In this document: one piece after another, positions 9,432 to 17,711 of the stretch
Layout of the letters: each line of letters opens with the position of its first letter
How positions within the stretch are numbered: the stretch's first letter is position 1
Assembly: GCA_023418995.1 (NCBI GenBank)
Contig: JAEZYP010000065.1
Coordinates: 129,219 to 193,218 of the forward strand
Length of the DNA stretch: 64,000 nucleotides
Direction of reading: 5' to 3'
DNA from: Bacillota bacterium
GTDB taxonomy: Bacteria > Bacillota > Clostridia > Oscillospirales > Acutalibacteraceae
Notes under the pieces: generated by a model
Databases searched by the model: none
Told to the model about the DNA's origin: nothing
Seen by the model: only the letters and a program-made list of their open reading frames with translations
Made by a program: the position numbers and the translations under genes

Positions 9432-9485
9432 ATTGTATAAGTCCAATGTAAATTCTATGTTAAGTTTAGTTTAGATTAAACTTAA
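9432..9485 (-). promoter_or_regulatory. Pho box and promoter of the pst-pho operon
   Basis: Read on the minus strand, hexamers TTAACA (9458-9463), TTTACA (9447-9452) and CTTATA (9436-9441) are spaced exactly 11 bp, the spacing of Firmicutes PhoP boxes. Two weaker units in phase lie further upstream (CTAAAC at 9469-9474, TTAAGT at 9480-9485). A possible -10, TACAAT (9432-9437), overlaps the last repeat. There is no good -35, as expected for a PhoP-activated promoter. Confidence 0.7.
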
Positions 9486-9510
9486 TTAATTATTCCAACC
9501 AAAACGCGGG

Positions 9511-9542
9511 AAAAAGAAAAGAGCGACAGAACAAACTGCCGC
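9511..9542 (-). terminator. Intrinsic terminator after manA
   Basis: On the minus strand GCGGCAG and CTGTCGC form a 7-bp stem with one G-U pair and a 6-base loop, followed by TCTTTTCTTTTT. It separates manA from the pst operon promoter. Confidence 0.8.
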
Positions 9543-9570
9543 CCACATACAATATTATTAAAGTATAAGT

Positions 9571-10533
9571 TTAAACCTTTGTAAGCAAGATTCCACATTC
9601 CCCATGAATCTTATAGTTTCCCATTCCGGCCGGAACAAACACGCTGTCTCCGGTACAGATCGGAAGGGAAGCGTTTCCGTACCGCAGCTCCGCTTCGCCG
9701 GAAAGGCACAGGATGGAGTGAAAGCTGGTTTCGTCCGCAGTCAGCTCCGCCGCTTGGGATATTTCCATTCGGAAAACCGTAAAGTACGCGCAGGAAGCAA
9801 GAAGCGTACGGCTAAATCCGTTGCAGATTTCCGTTTCTCCCTGCGGCTTTGCCGGACGCTGCGGTTTTTCCAGCTTTGTTACATCGAGCGCTTTTTCAAT
9901 ATGCAGCTCGCGCCCGTGCCCGTCCTTGTCTACCCTGCCGTAATCATAAATACGATATGTGGTATTGGAATTCTGCTGAATCTCCGCAATGACGATTCCC
10001 GCCCCGATGGCGTGGAGTGTTCCGGATTCAATAAAGAAAACATCCCCCGGATGCACCGGCACCTCGTTGAGCACCTCCAGAAGGGTATTTCTTTGAATTC
10101 TCTCCCGGAATTCCTCTTTTGTTATCGGCTTCTGAAAGCCGTAATACAGGCTTGCGCCCGGCTCGTTCTCCACGATATACCACATTTCCGTTTTGCCGTA
10201 TTCGCCCTCATTTTTGAGCGCGTATGCGTTATCGGGATGAACCTGAATAGACAGACGGTCCTGCGCGTCAATAAGCTTGACCAGAATGGGAAATTCCTCA
10301 AATTTGCCGCAATCCGTGCCCAAAACCGCCCGACCCTCCCGTTCAATATAATCCCGCAGGGTCATGCCGGCGTACGCTCCCTGCGCGATTTCGGACATCC
10401 CGTCCTTGTGGCAGCTAAGCATCCAGCTCTCCGCGAGCTTCTCCTCGCGGCTTTGCTGCTGATATTTTGTTCTCAATTTTGTTCCGCCCCAAAGGTAATC
10501 CTTGCAGGGTGCAACCAGTTTTAAAGGTTCCAT
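9571..10533 (-). CDS. manA: Mannose-6-phosphate isomerase, class I
   Basis: The 320-residue cupin-type isomerase is of the short Firmicutes form. Zinc ligands are visible in LSIQVHPDNAYA (Gln, His), KTEMWY (Glu) and ESGTLHAIGAG (His), and the substrate-site segment NSNTTYRIYDYGR follows. It interconverts mannose 6-phosphate and fructose 6-phosphate in the cytosol. It is transcribed alone from its own promoter and ends at the terminator at 9511-9542. GGGAG precedes the ATG. Confidence 0.93.
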   Translation of the reverse strand: MEPLKLVAPCKDYLWGGTKLRTKYQQQSREEKLAESWMLSCHKDGMSEIAQGAYAGMTLRDYIEREGRAVLGTDCGKFEEFPILVKLIDAQDRLSIQVHPDNAYALKNEGEYGKTEMWYIVENEPGASLYYGFQKPITKEEFRERIQRNTLLEVLNEVPVHPGDVFFIESGTLHAIGAGIVIAEIQQNSNTTYRIYDYGRVDKDGHGRELHIEKALDVTKLEKPQRPAKPQGETEICNGFSRTLLASCAYFTVFRMEISQAAELTADETSFHSILCLSGEAELRYGNASLPICTGDSVFVPAGMGNYKIHGECGILLTKV

Positions 10534-10564
10534 CTGTCTCCACTCCCTATCAAAATACTTCTAT

Positions 10565-10593
10565 ATCATACTCCGCGCGAACTCTTACCGCAA
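10565..10593 (-). promoter_or_regulatory. Sigma-A type promoter of manA
   Basis: On the minus strand TTGCGG (10588-10593), a 17-base spacer and TATGAT (10565-10570) fit a vegetative promoter 32 bases before the manA start. Confidence 0.6.
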
Positions 10594-10698
10594 GAACTAA
10601 TTTCCGGGACCGCATTAAATTTAACTCCCTCATTATTCTATTCGTCTCCCCTAGGAAACAGAATGTCATCTACGGTACATTTTAATTCTAATTGCATC

Positions 10699-10727
10699 TT
10701 TACTTCACCCCGCTAATAAGGTACAAT
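10699..10727 (+). promoter_or_regulatory. Sigma-A type promoter of the amino acid binding protein gene
   Basis: TTTACT (10699-10704), a 17-base spacer and TACAAT (10722-10727) lie 39 bases before the start codon, with GAGGTG as ribosome site at 10752-10757. Confidence 0.6.
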
Positions 10728-10765
10728 AATAACGTTGATTCAAATAATTATGAGGTGAAATACAG

Positions 10766-11632
10766 ATGAAAAAGATTGTATCCTTGATATTAGCGGCTTC
10801 GGTCGCATTATCCTTCGCTTCCTGCGGGCTCGCGGGAAACGCGGCTTCTGCCGCTCCGGCTGCCGGCGCGGCATCCTCCGGCAGTGATGAATCCTGGAGC
10901 AAGGTACAGAGCACGGGCAAGCTGGTTCTCGGTCTTGACGACGCGTTCCCGCCGATGGGATACGTCGACCCCAAAACCGGAAAGCTGGTTGGTTTCGATA
11001 TCGACGTTGCGGCGGAAGCCTGCAAACGACTGAAAATCGAACTGAAAACCCAGGCGATTGACTGGGACAACAAAGCTGCCGAGCTGAACAACGGCAATGT
11101 AGACTGCCTGTGGAACGGATTCAGCAAGACGGAGGAACGAGAAAAAGAATTCAGCCTAAGCATTCCTTACATGAAAAACAATCAGATTATTTTGGTAAAA
11201 ACTTCGGATACATACGTCGGGCTTTCCTCGTTAGCCGGAAAAACCATCGGCGTACAATCGGATTCCTCAGCGGAATCCGCACTGAATTCGAATACCGATT
11301 TTAAGAAGTCCTTAAAAGCCGTGGTTCAAATTGATGACTATTCCAAAGCGGTTCTGGAGCTGCAAAACGGTACCATTGACGCGATTGGTATTGATGAAGT
11401 GGTCGCCCGCTATTACCTCACCAATAACCCGGGCGCTTACAAAGTATTGCAGGAAAAAGACGGTAAAGACTCCTCTCTTGCAGTAGAGGACTACGTGGTC
11501 GGATTCCGTAAGGCGGACAAAGCGCTGAAGGAGAAAATCGAAGGCGCCGTGAAGGATATGGCCGCAGACGGAACACTGGCGAAAATATCGGAAAAATGGT
11601 TTGATAAAGACGTTACCACGGTAGGCAAATAA
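10766..11632 (+). CDS. Amino acid ABC transporter substrate-binding lipoprotein (family 3)
   Basis: The 288-residue lipoprotein has lipobox LSFASC (Cys20) and an Ala/Ser-rich linker. Family-3 solute-binding motifs are LVLGLDDAFPPMGYVD, GKLVGFDIDVAAEACKRL, DCLWNGFSKTEERE and a duplicated-lobe segment GKTIGVQSDSSAESAL. These proteins bind polar or charged amino acids; which one cannot be read from sequence. Permease and ATPase genes follow after a structured 272-base gap, which probably gives more binding protein than transporter. Confidence 0.92.
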   Translation: MKKIVSLILAASVALSFASCGLAGNAASAAPAAGAASSGSDESWSKVQSTGKLVLGLDDAFPPMGYVDPKTGKLVGFDIDVAAEACKRLKIELKTQAIDWDNKAAELNNGNVDCLWNGFSKTEEREKEFSLSIPYMKNNQIILVKTSDTYVGLSSLAGKTIGVQSDSSAESALNSNTDFKKSLKAVVQIDDYSKAVLELQNGTIDAIGIDEVVARYYLTNNPGAYKVLQEKDGKDSSLAVEDYVVGFRKADKALKEKIEGAVKDMAADGTLAKISEKWFDKDVTTVGK

Positions 11633-11637
11633 TTCAG

Positions 11638-11666
11638 GTATAGAGACATTCATGCCGTCTCTATAC
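11638..11666 (+). repeat. Perfect 10-bp stem hairpin just after the binding protein gene
   Basis: GTATAGAGAC and GTCTCTATAC pair perfectly around a 9-base loop, starting 6 bases after the stop codon. No T-run follows. It is nearly identical to the stem of the terminator at 11781, differing by a compensatory pair, so the two look like copies. Confidence 0.7.
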
Positions 11667-11686
11667 TCAGGTTGCAAACAAACTGA

Positions 11687-11777
11687 CAGACTGAGACAAA
11701 TCGCGCGAGACAAGAATTTGCAAACGCAGGAAGCAGAATTTTTCGATTTTGCGGTTGCGCGATTTTGTCGCCAGTCT
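11687..11777. repeat. Long imperfect inverted repeat between the two hairpins
   Basis: The arm around GACAAATCGCGC (11695-11706) pairs with GCGCGATTTTGTC (11757-11769) with one bulged A. Pairing extends outward through AGACTG near 11689 and CAGTCT at 11772-11777. Inside it, GCAGAAT and ATTTTGC can form a smaller stem. With the flanking hairpins, almost the whole gap can fold. Confidence 0.55.
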
Positions 11778-11780
11778 AAG

Positions 11781-11820
11781 GCATAGAGACGATCAGACTG
11801 TCTCTATGCCTTTGGCTTTT
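11781..11820 (+). terminator. Intrinsic terminator between the binding protein and permease genes
   Basis: GCATAGAGAC and GTCTCTATGC form a perfect 10-bp stem with a 9-base loop, followed by CTTTGGCTTTTT. It should stop most transcripts from the binding protein gene, leaving partial read-through or a second promoter for the permease. Confidence 0.75.
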
Positions 11821-11835
11821 TATGAGTTCCTACAT

Positions 11836-11865
11836 TTGTTACGAATTTTTACGGTAACTTATTAT
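11836..11865 (+). promoter_or_regulatory. Possible second promoter for the permease-ATPase pair
   Basis: TTGTTA (11836-11841), an 18-base spacer and TATTAT (11860-11865) lie after the terminator and 39 bases before the permease ATG. The match is moderate. Confidence 0.4.
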
Positions 11866-11904
11866 AACGGGATATAAATTTCATTAATTTGGAGGAAAGC
11901 ACTT

Positions 11905-12546
11905 ATGAATTATCAGGTGCTGATCACACAAATGCTGGAAGCTACGCTGATGTCGCTGCGTATCTTTCTTGTTACTCTGATTTTTTCACTGCCGCTCGGG
12001 CTTCTGGTCGCTATGGGCCGTAGGACTAAAATAAAAATTATTAATCTTCCGGTAAGGTTCTATATTCTGATTATGCGCGGCACACCGCTGATGCTGCAGC
12101 TGCTGTTCATCTTTTACGGCTTTAAGCCCATCTTCGGGGTACAGCTTGACCGCGTCCTTTCGGCCGAGGTCGCCTTTATCCTGAACTACGCCGCATATTT
12201 TGCCGAAATCTTCCGCGGCGGAATCGAGGGCATTCCGCGCGGACAGTACGAAGCGGCAAAGGTACTCGGTCTGACCCGCAGCCAGACCTTTTTTCGTATC
12301 ATCCTCCCGCAGGTGGTAAAACACATTATCCCGCCAATGGGCAACGAGTTCATTACACTGGTTAAAGACACCTCTCTCGCGCAGGTTATCGGCGTGGTCG
12401 AGCTTTTAAAAATCACATCAAACTGGGTCTCCTCCGCGGTCAATATGATGCCGTTCGCAATTGCGGCTCTGTTCTACCTGGTTATGAACGGAATTGTTAC
12501 ACGCTGTTTTACCGTCGCGGAAAACAAGCTGAACTATTATCGCTAG
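11905..12546 (+). CDS. Polar amino acid ABC transporter permease
   Basis: The 213-residue permease of the HisM/GlnP type has about five membrane helices. The MRGTPLMLQLLFI segment and the coupling loop IPRGQYEAAKVLGLTRSQTFFRIILPQ are diagnostic. A single permease gene suggests a homodimeric channel. GGAGG precedes the ATG, and the ATPase gene starts 11 bases after the stop. Confidence 0.93.
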   Translation: MNYQVLITQMLEATLMSLRIFLVTLIFSLPLGLLVAMGRRTKIKIINLPVRFYILIMRGTPLMLQLLFIFYGFKPIFGVQLDRVLSAEVAFILNYAAYFAEIFRGGIEGIPRGQYEAAKVLGLTRSQTFFRIILPQVVKHIIPPMGNEFITLVKDTSLAQVIGVVELLKITSNWVSSAVNMMPFAIAALFYLVMNGIVTRCFTVAENKLNYYR

Positions 12547-12557
12547 GAGGTTAAAGC

Positions 12558-13322
12558 ATGGATATTCTAACGGCTAAAAACATCTTCAAGAGCTTTGACG
12601 ACGTGGAAGTTTTAAAGGGAATTTCCATTAACGTGACCAAAGGTCAGGTACTGGCGATTATCGGACCCTCCGGCTCCGGCAAGAGCACGCTGCTGCGCTG
12701 CGTGACCCAGCTGGAAACAGTGGATTCCGGTGAAATCAGCATCTGCGGCGAACAGCTGGTGGTAAACGACGCGAACGGAAAGGCCGTTTACGCGGATAAA
12801 GCCTCCTGCGGCCAAATCGGGCTGCATATCGGACTGGTATTTCAGAATTTTAACCTGTTCCCCCATTTGTCCGTTTTGCGGAACATCACGGAGGCTCCTG
12901 TCTGCGTTCTTAAAAAGTCAAAGGCGGAAGCGGAAAATGCAGCGCGCGAGCTTCTGAAAAAGATGGACCTTGCCGACAAGGCGGACGCGTACCCCTGCCA
13001 GCTTTCCGGCGGGCAGCAGCAGCGGGTATCCATTGCGCGCGCGCTTGCCATGAATCCCGATATCCTTTTCTTCGACGAGCCAACCAGCGCACTGGATCCG
13101 GAGCTGACCGGCGAAATACTGAAGGTAATCCGCGAGCTTGCCAGCGAACATATGACGATGGTGGTCGTTACACACGAAATGAAGTTTGCGCGCGATGTTG
13201 CGGACCATATCGTATTTATGGATAACGGTGTTATTGTGGAACAGGGCAGCCCGGAGCAGCTTTTCGGGAACACACAGAACGAAAGAACCAAGACATTTTT
13301 ATCCCGGTTTAACGAAGGGTAA
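12558..13322 (+). CDS. Polar amino acid ABC transporter ATPase (GlnQ/HisP type)
   Basis: The 254-residue ATPase carries Walker A GPSGSGKST, signature LSGGQQQR, Walker B ILFFDEPTSALDPEL and H-loop VVVTHEMKFARDVADH; the last is characteristic of the amino acid importer subfamily. AGGAGG lies before the ATG. It is the last gene of this plus-strand unit, followed by a strong terminator. Confidence 0.94.
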   Translation: MDILTAKNIFKSFDDVEVLKGISINVTKGQVLAIIGPSGSGKSTLLRCVTQLETVDSGEISICGEQLVVNDANGKAVYADKASCGQIGLHIGLVFQNFNLFPHLSVLRNITEAPVCVLKKSKAEAENAARELLKKMDLADKADAYPCQLSGGQQQRVSIARALAMNPDILFFDEPTSALDPELTGEILKVIRELASEHMTMVVVTHEMKFARDVADHIVFMDNGVIVEQGSPEQLFGNTQNERTKTFLSRFNEG

Positions 13323-13351
13323 AGAGAAATTTAAATTTATTATGATATAAG

Positions 13352-13382
13352 CCCGAAGACAGGGATGTCTTCGGGCTTTTTG
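13352..13382 (+). terminator. Intrinsic terminator after the amino acid transporter
   Basis: GCCCGAAGAC and GTCTTCGGGC form a perfect 10-bp stem with a 6-base loop, followed by TTTTT. It also lies just beyond the convergent aminopeptidase gene, but its minus-strand T-run is poor. Confidence 0.9.
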
Positions 13383-13387
13383 TGAAT

Positions 13388-15178
13388 TCAGCTGCTAATG
13401 GGTTTGGTATGCCTTTTGAGCCACTTCAGCTCTTTTTCGTGGAGGTTCGGAGAAAGTTTCTCATATACAAGAGCATGGTAATCATTCAGCCATTCGATTT
13501 CTTCCCGGGTCATCAAGGCAGTCAGCAAACCTCCTGTGTCAATAGGAAAATACGTAAGCGGCTCAAATTTCAGGAACTGACCGTAATCGTTGCAGCAGGC
13601 TTCCTTTACCAGCATGATGTTCTCGGTGCGGATGCCGTGATGCCCTTCCTCATAAATTCCCGGTTCATTGGTAATGGTCATACCCTTTTTAAAAACCGTA
13701 TTTCCCTTGATGCTTAACCGCTGCGGTCCTTCGTGAACACCGCTGAACATTCCCACACCATGACCCGTTCCGCAGCGGTAATCGATCCCGTGCTTCCACA
13801 CCTGCTGGCGGGCAAGGATATCCAGATTCCCACCGGTGCAGCCCTCCAGAAAAACCGCGCTCGCAAGCGCAATGTGAGCCTTAAGCACATAGGTATAATG
13901 CTCCTGCTCCTCACGGGTAAGAGACCCCATAACAAAGGTGCGGGTGATATCGGTCGTTCCCTCGAGGTACTGCCCTCCGGAATCGATGAGCAAGAGCCCT
14001 TTTTCACGGATGACCGCGCAGGAATCGGGTCTCGGGCTGTAATGCATCATTGCGGCGTTGGAGCCGAAAGCGGCGATGGTGTCAAAACTCTCGCCCATAT
14101 TATGCGGCTGTTTGGCGCGGCATTCCCGAAGCATATCGCAAACGGTGCATTCCGTCAGCGTTTCGCCCCTTTCCATCTTCTCTTCAAACTGCACGCAGAA
14201 ATCCACCATCGCACAGCCGTCCAGAATATGTGCCTGCCTGATATTCTGTATTTCGACGTCGTTCTTGACGCCCTTCAGCGTGGTCACGATGTCACTGCCC
14301 TCTTTTACCGTCACAAACGGGTTCTGGCTCAGGATGCGGTATAAGCTGTAATTCGTCTCAGAGGGGTCAACGATAAATGTCATTTCCGTATCGATTTTTC
14401 TCAGGGTTTCATCGATTTCCTCATATCGCTTTACGGTAACGCCGTTTTCCTCAAGAACATTCATTACCCCATCGGAAATCCGTGCGGTATTGATGAACAG
14501 CAGCGCGGAGCTTTCGGTGACAAGGGCATAGGAAACCGCAAGCGGATTAAAGGAGATATCGCCGGCACGGATATTCATAAGCCACGCGACACAGTCCAGC
14601 TTCGTAAAAACCTCTCCGTCTGCCTTTCGCCTTTTCAGCGCGGCGCGCACCTGCTCCAATTTTTCGCGGCAGGTAAATCCGGCATATCTCGCATCATGGA
14701 GAAAAACCTCGGTGGCAGGCATTTCCGGTCGGTTCGGCCAGATATCACCGATAAGGTCAATCATTTCAAGCTTCAGATGCCTCTCAGCAAACGCCTGCCC
14801 CATATCCTTTACGCTCGCGGCGGAAAGCAGCCTTCCGTCAAACCCGACGGTGTCTCCATCGTTTAATTTACTTCTGATAAATTCAAGATAAGTGGGAATA
14901 TCCCTTACACCCATGCGAAACAGCCTGATTTCACTGTCTTCCAGCTGGTTTGCAGCCTGAATAAAGTATCTGCCGTCCGTCCACAGGCCGCTTTCGGTCT
15001 CCGTAACCACTAAAGTGCCGGCGGAACCGGTAAAGCCGGAAAAATAGCTTCTGACCATCCAATGCTCCGGCAGATATTCGCTCATATGAGGGTCGGAGGA
15101 CGGAATGATATATGCCTGAACCCCGTTTTCTTTCATTTTGCCGCGCAGGGTAGCCAGTTTTTCATTTACGCTAATCAT
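13388..15178 (-). CDS. Xaa-Pro aminopeptidase (M24B)
   Basis: The 596-residue protein has two N-terminal creatinase-like domains and a C-terminal pita-bread metallopeptidase domain. The metal ligands are visible: the Asp pair in LLIDSGGQYLEGTTDITRTF, His in TGHGVGMF, Glu in TNEPGIYEEGHHGIR and Glu in RTENIMLVKE. Long APP1-type enzymes of about 600 residues remove the first residue from peptides with proline in second position. It is cytosolic, with no signal peptide. It is transcribed alone from the promoter at 15269-15297. Confidence 0.93.
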   Translation of the reverse strand: MISVNEKLATLRGKMKENGVQAYIIPSSDPHMSEYLPEHWMVRSYFSGFTGSAGTLVVTETESGLWTDGRYFIQAANQLEDSEIRLFRMGVRDIPTYLEFIRSKLNDGDTVGFDGRLLSAASVKDMGQAFAERHLKLEMIDLIGDIWPNRPEMPATEVFLHDARYAGFTCREKLEQVRAALKRRKADGEVFTKLDCVAWLMNIRAGDISFNPLAVSYALVTESSALLFINTARISDGVMNVLEENGVTVKRYEEIDETLRKIDTEMTFIVDPSETNYSLYRILSQNPFVTVKEGSDIVTTLKGVKNDVEIQNIRQAHILDGCAMVDFCVQFEEKMERGETLTECTVCDMLRECRAKQPHNMGESFDTIAAFGSNAAMMHYSPRPDSCAVIREKGLLLIDSGGQYLEGTTDITRTFVMGSLTREEQEHYTYVLKAHIALASAVFLEGCTGGNLDILARQQVWKHGIDYRCGTGHGVGMFSGVHEGPQRLSIKGNTVFKKGMTITNEPGIYEEGHHGIRTENIMLVKEACCNDYGQFLKFEPLTYFPIDTGGLLTALMTREEIEWLNDYHALVYEKLSPNLHEKELKWLKRHTKPISS

Positions 15179-15218
15179 CGTTTAACACTCCTTCTGTTTT
15201 TCTATGACCATTTGCCGG

Positions 15219-15240
15219 CTTGTTCCTCTGTTGGAACAAG
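15219..15240. repeat. Perfect 8-bp inverted repeat in the aminopeptidase leader
   Basis: CTTGTTCC and GGAACAAG are separated by 6 bases, between the promoter and the start of the Xaa-Pro aminopeptidase gene. It could be an operator or an RNA hairpin; no regulator is obvious nearby. Confidence 0.45.
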
Positions 15241-15268
15241 AATCGGTATAAAAAGCAAACATTAAAAA

Positions 15269-15297
15269 TGTATAGGCTTTATCTGTGCTAAAGTCAA
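15269..15297 (-). promoter_or_regulatory. Sigma-A type promoter of the Xaa-Pro aminopeptidase gene
   Basis: On the minus strand TTGACT (15292-15297), a 17-base spacer and TATACA (15269-15274). Confidence 0.65.
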
Positions 15298-15422
15298 TAA
15301 TTTATACAGCTCAGAGTAGGAACAGTTCGTATCTAAAAGCTCAGCCATTTTGAATACTTAATGTTATTTGGTCTGTGAAAGTTGGTGATATTCTTAAAAT
15401 ACCTTGAAAGGAGCAATCGTAT

Positions 15423-15989
15423 ATGACTGCGAAAGAAGAAGTAATGAAAAGGCTTTTCATTACTTTGATTATTATTATTGCGATTCCAATGGGATTGTAT
15501 ATTGCCGGTAACTGTTATTATACATCAGCAAGAATATACGAGATGTACTGGAATATAAATCTTTCGAATGATATTAAAGAAAAATACAATGCTGAGACAC
15601 CGCCAGATTTTCATGGAGATGGTTCGCGTTACACTGTTTTTCAATTAAATGAATTAAATCCGCCGTTTTTAATAGGCACATCTAATCAAAAAAATGTTAA
15701 AACAGAAAATGAAATTCTGTCAATTCTTAATATACTAGGGGCAGAAAAAAATTGGTATCCTGATTTCTCTCATGTGTATAAGTGGAAAAAGTTAACTCAA
15801 CATGATGATTATTTATATATAATATATGATCCAAAAACATCGTTGGTAATTAGGTTATTGTTGTTGCTGATTATTGGATGGATTTTGAGTTCCCAAATAG
15901 TGGCAACACAGTACAAAAAGATCTTTTCTATGCGATACACAAATTTAATTACACAAAAGGGACGAACTCTCAAGGCTCATTATAAATAA
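15423..15989 (+). CDS. Uncharacterised two-helix membrane protein, AT-rich
   Basis: The 188-residue protein is not recognised. It has an N-terminal helix (about residues 10-28), an extracytoplasmic region of about 110 residues and a second helix near 140-160, with a short basic tail. The start of the external region, SARIYEMYWNINLSND, resembles the start of the external region of the broken M56 gene at 50 kb (STRYYEMKWDTNMYQN). AAAGGAGC lies 8 bases before the ATG and a strong terminator follows, so it is probably a real single-gene unit. Base composition is clearly more AT-rich than its neighbours, suggesting recent acquisition. Confidence 0.7.
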   Translation: MTAKEEVMKRLFITLIIIIAIPMGLYIAGNCYYTSARIYEMYWNINLSNDIKEKYNAETPPDFHGDGSRYTVFQLNELNPPFLIGTSNQKNVKTENEILSILNILGAEKNWYPDFSHVYKWKKLTQHDDYLYIIYDPKTSLVIRLLLLLIIGWILSSQIVATQYKKIFSMRYTNLITQKGRTLKAHYK

Positions 15990-16008
15990 AAATCCATCCA
16001 ATAATTTA

Positions 16009-16041
16009 GTCTCCGAATTTAAGGAAATTCGGAGACTTTTT
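16009..16041 (+). terminator. Intrinsic terminator after the AT-rich membrane protein gene
   Basis: GTCTCCGAATTT and AAATTCGGAGAC form a perfect 12-bp stem with a 4-base loop, followed by TTTTT. The next 208 bases up to the convergent citrate synthase gene are AT-rich and show no supported gene. Confidence 0.9.
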
Positions 16042-16249
16042 ATATTCTACTTTGCTATATTGTTCAGATGTTAAGAAGTATAAAATGTGTATTTAATATG
16101 CATGATTGTAATAAAATTGGTAACATTCGAGGGACTATTTCTGCTGAGCCTATATTTTTGTATTTAAACTATAGGTCGTTTGCGCTAAAGCTACAACCAA
16201 AGGTGGATATCCAGAAATTTAGAACAGCTGCTGTTTTAATTTTCAATAA

Positions 16250-17629
16250 TTAAATTCTATCTAGCAATGGAATGTATCCTCGCCGCGCGGAAATGCTGCG
16301 GTATGCCGGGCGGATGATCTTGCCCGCGTTGATTTGCTCTTCCATCAGATGCGCGCTCCAGCCAGCGATACGGGCCATGGCAAAGACCGGTGTAAAAAGC
16401 TCCGGGGGAAGCCCAAGCATATGGTATACGAAGCCACTATAAAAATCGATGTTCGCGCTGACACCCTTATAGGTTTTGCGCTCGTTGCCGATTACCTCGG
16501 GAGCCAGATGCTCTACAAGCGAATATAGCTTATATTCTTTGGCGAGCCCTTTTTCTTCGGATAAATTCTGGACAAATTTTTTAAAGATGTTTGCCCTTGG
16601 GTCGGAAAGGGAGTAAACCGCATGACCCATTCCGTAAATCAACCCGGATTTGTCAAAGGCTTGTTTATTGAGCAGCTTTTTCAGGTAATCCCCTACCTTT
16701 TCCTCATCCTCCCAGTCGTCGATGTTCTTTTTCATATCCTCAAACATCATCATCACCTTAATGTTTGCGCCGCCGTGCTTCGGACCCTTGAGCGAACCGA
16801 GCGCAGCTGCAATAACCGAATAGGCGTCGGTCCCGGAGGAGGCAACCACATGGGTGGTAAAGCTGGAATTGTTGCCGCCGCCGTGCTCGGCGTGCAAAAC
16901 AAGGGCAAGGTCTAAAATTCGGGCCTCCAGCGCGGTATATTTATTATCGATACGAAGCATATACAGTATGTTTTCCGCAGTGGACAGCTCCGGCTTTGGC
17001 GCGTGAATAAAGAAGCTGTTATTTCGGTTCATATTGTGGGCGTAGGCCTGATAGCCGTAAACAGCCAGCTGAGGAAACAGCGCAATCATCTCGAGGCACT
17101 GGCGAAGTACATTTTCAAGCGACATATCGTTCGCCCTCTCGTCGTAAGCGTAAAGAGTCAGCACACTCCTCGCCAGTGTGTTCATCATATCAAACGTAGG
17201 TGCTTTCATAATAATGTCGCGCACAAAATTGGTTGGAAGGCTTCTGTATTTAAACAAAATGTCCTTAAACTCCGACAGTCTTTCCGGGGCGGGAAGCTCA
17301 CCGAACAAAAGCAGATATGCTGTTTCTTCAAAGCCAAAACGGTCTTCCGCAATAAATCCGCCCACAATATCCTGAATATTAATGCCACGGTAGTAAAGCT
17401 CACCTTCGCAGGGTACGCTCCTGCCATCCACCTCTTTGGAGGAAATGATTTCGGATATTTCGGTGAGACCGGTCAAAACGCCTTTTCCATTGATGTCCCG
17501 TAGACCACGCTTCACGTCATATTTCGTATATAAGTCTGTATCGATGGTACTGTGGCTGCGGCAAAGCTCCGTTAGTCCCTGAATTTCCGGAGTAATCGAA
17601 AAAAAATCGTCATTCGCGTTCCTGACCAT
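16250..17629 (-). CDS. gltA: Citrate synthase
   Basis: The 459-residue citrate/2-methylcitrate synthase family member shows the active-site His pair (LHAEHGGGNNSSFTTHV and YGMGHAVYSLSDPRA) and the catalytic Asp in NIDFYSGFVYHMLG. It condenses acetyl-CoA with oxaloacetate; a methylcitrate role cannot be excluded, but no prp genes are nearby. GGAGAGG precedes the ATG. It lies 82 bases downstream of a MarR regulator gene on the same strand and may share its transcript. Confidence 0.92.
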   Translation of the reverse strand: MVRNANDDFFSITPEIQGLTELCRSHSTIDTDLYTKYDVKRGLRDINGKGVLTGLTEISEIISSKEVDGRSVPCEGELYYRGINIQDIVGGFIAEDRFGFEETAYLLLFGELPAPERLSEFKDILFKYRSLPTNFVRDIIMKAPTFDMMNTLARSVLTLYAYDERANDMSLENVLRQCLEMIALFPQLAVYGYQAYAHNMNRNNSFFIHAPKPELSTAENILYMLRIDNKYTALEARILDLALVLHAEHGGGNNSSFTTHVVASSGTDAYSVIAAALGSLKGPKHGGANIKVMMMFEDMKKNIDDWEDEEKVGDYLKKLLNKQAFDKSGLIYGMGHAVYSLSDPRANIFKKFVQNLSEEKGLAKEYKLYSLVEHLAPEVIGNERKTYKGVSANIDFYSGFVYHMLGLPPELFTPVFAMARIAGWSAHLMEEQINAGKIIRPAYRSISARRGYIPLLDRI

Positions 17630-17711
17630 ATTACACCTCTCCTTTTTCTGTAAAAATCACGGCGGTTGAATTCTTTTCACTCTATTTTTTATGGGTTAAC
17701 AATATCATACC

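Noticed and set aside
16068..16253. 61-codon plus-strand frame between the terminator at 16009 and citrate synthase
   Set aside because: No ribosome site, no recognisable motif, overlaps the end of gltA; probably chance in AT-rich sequence.
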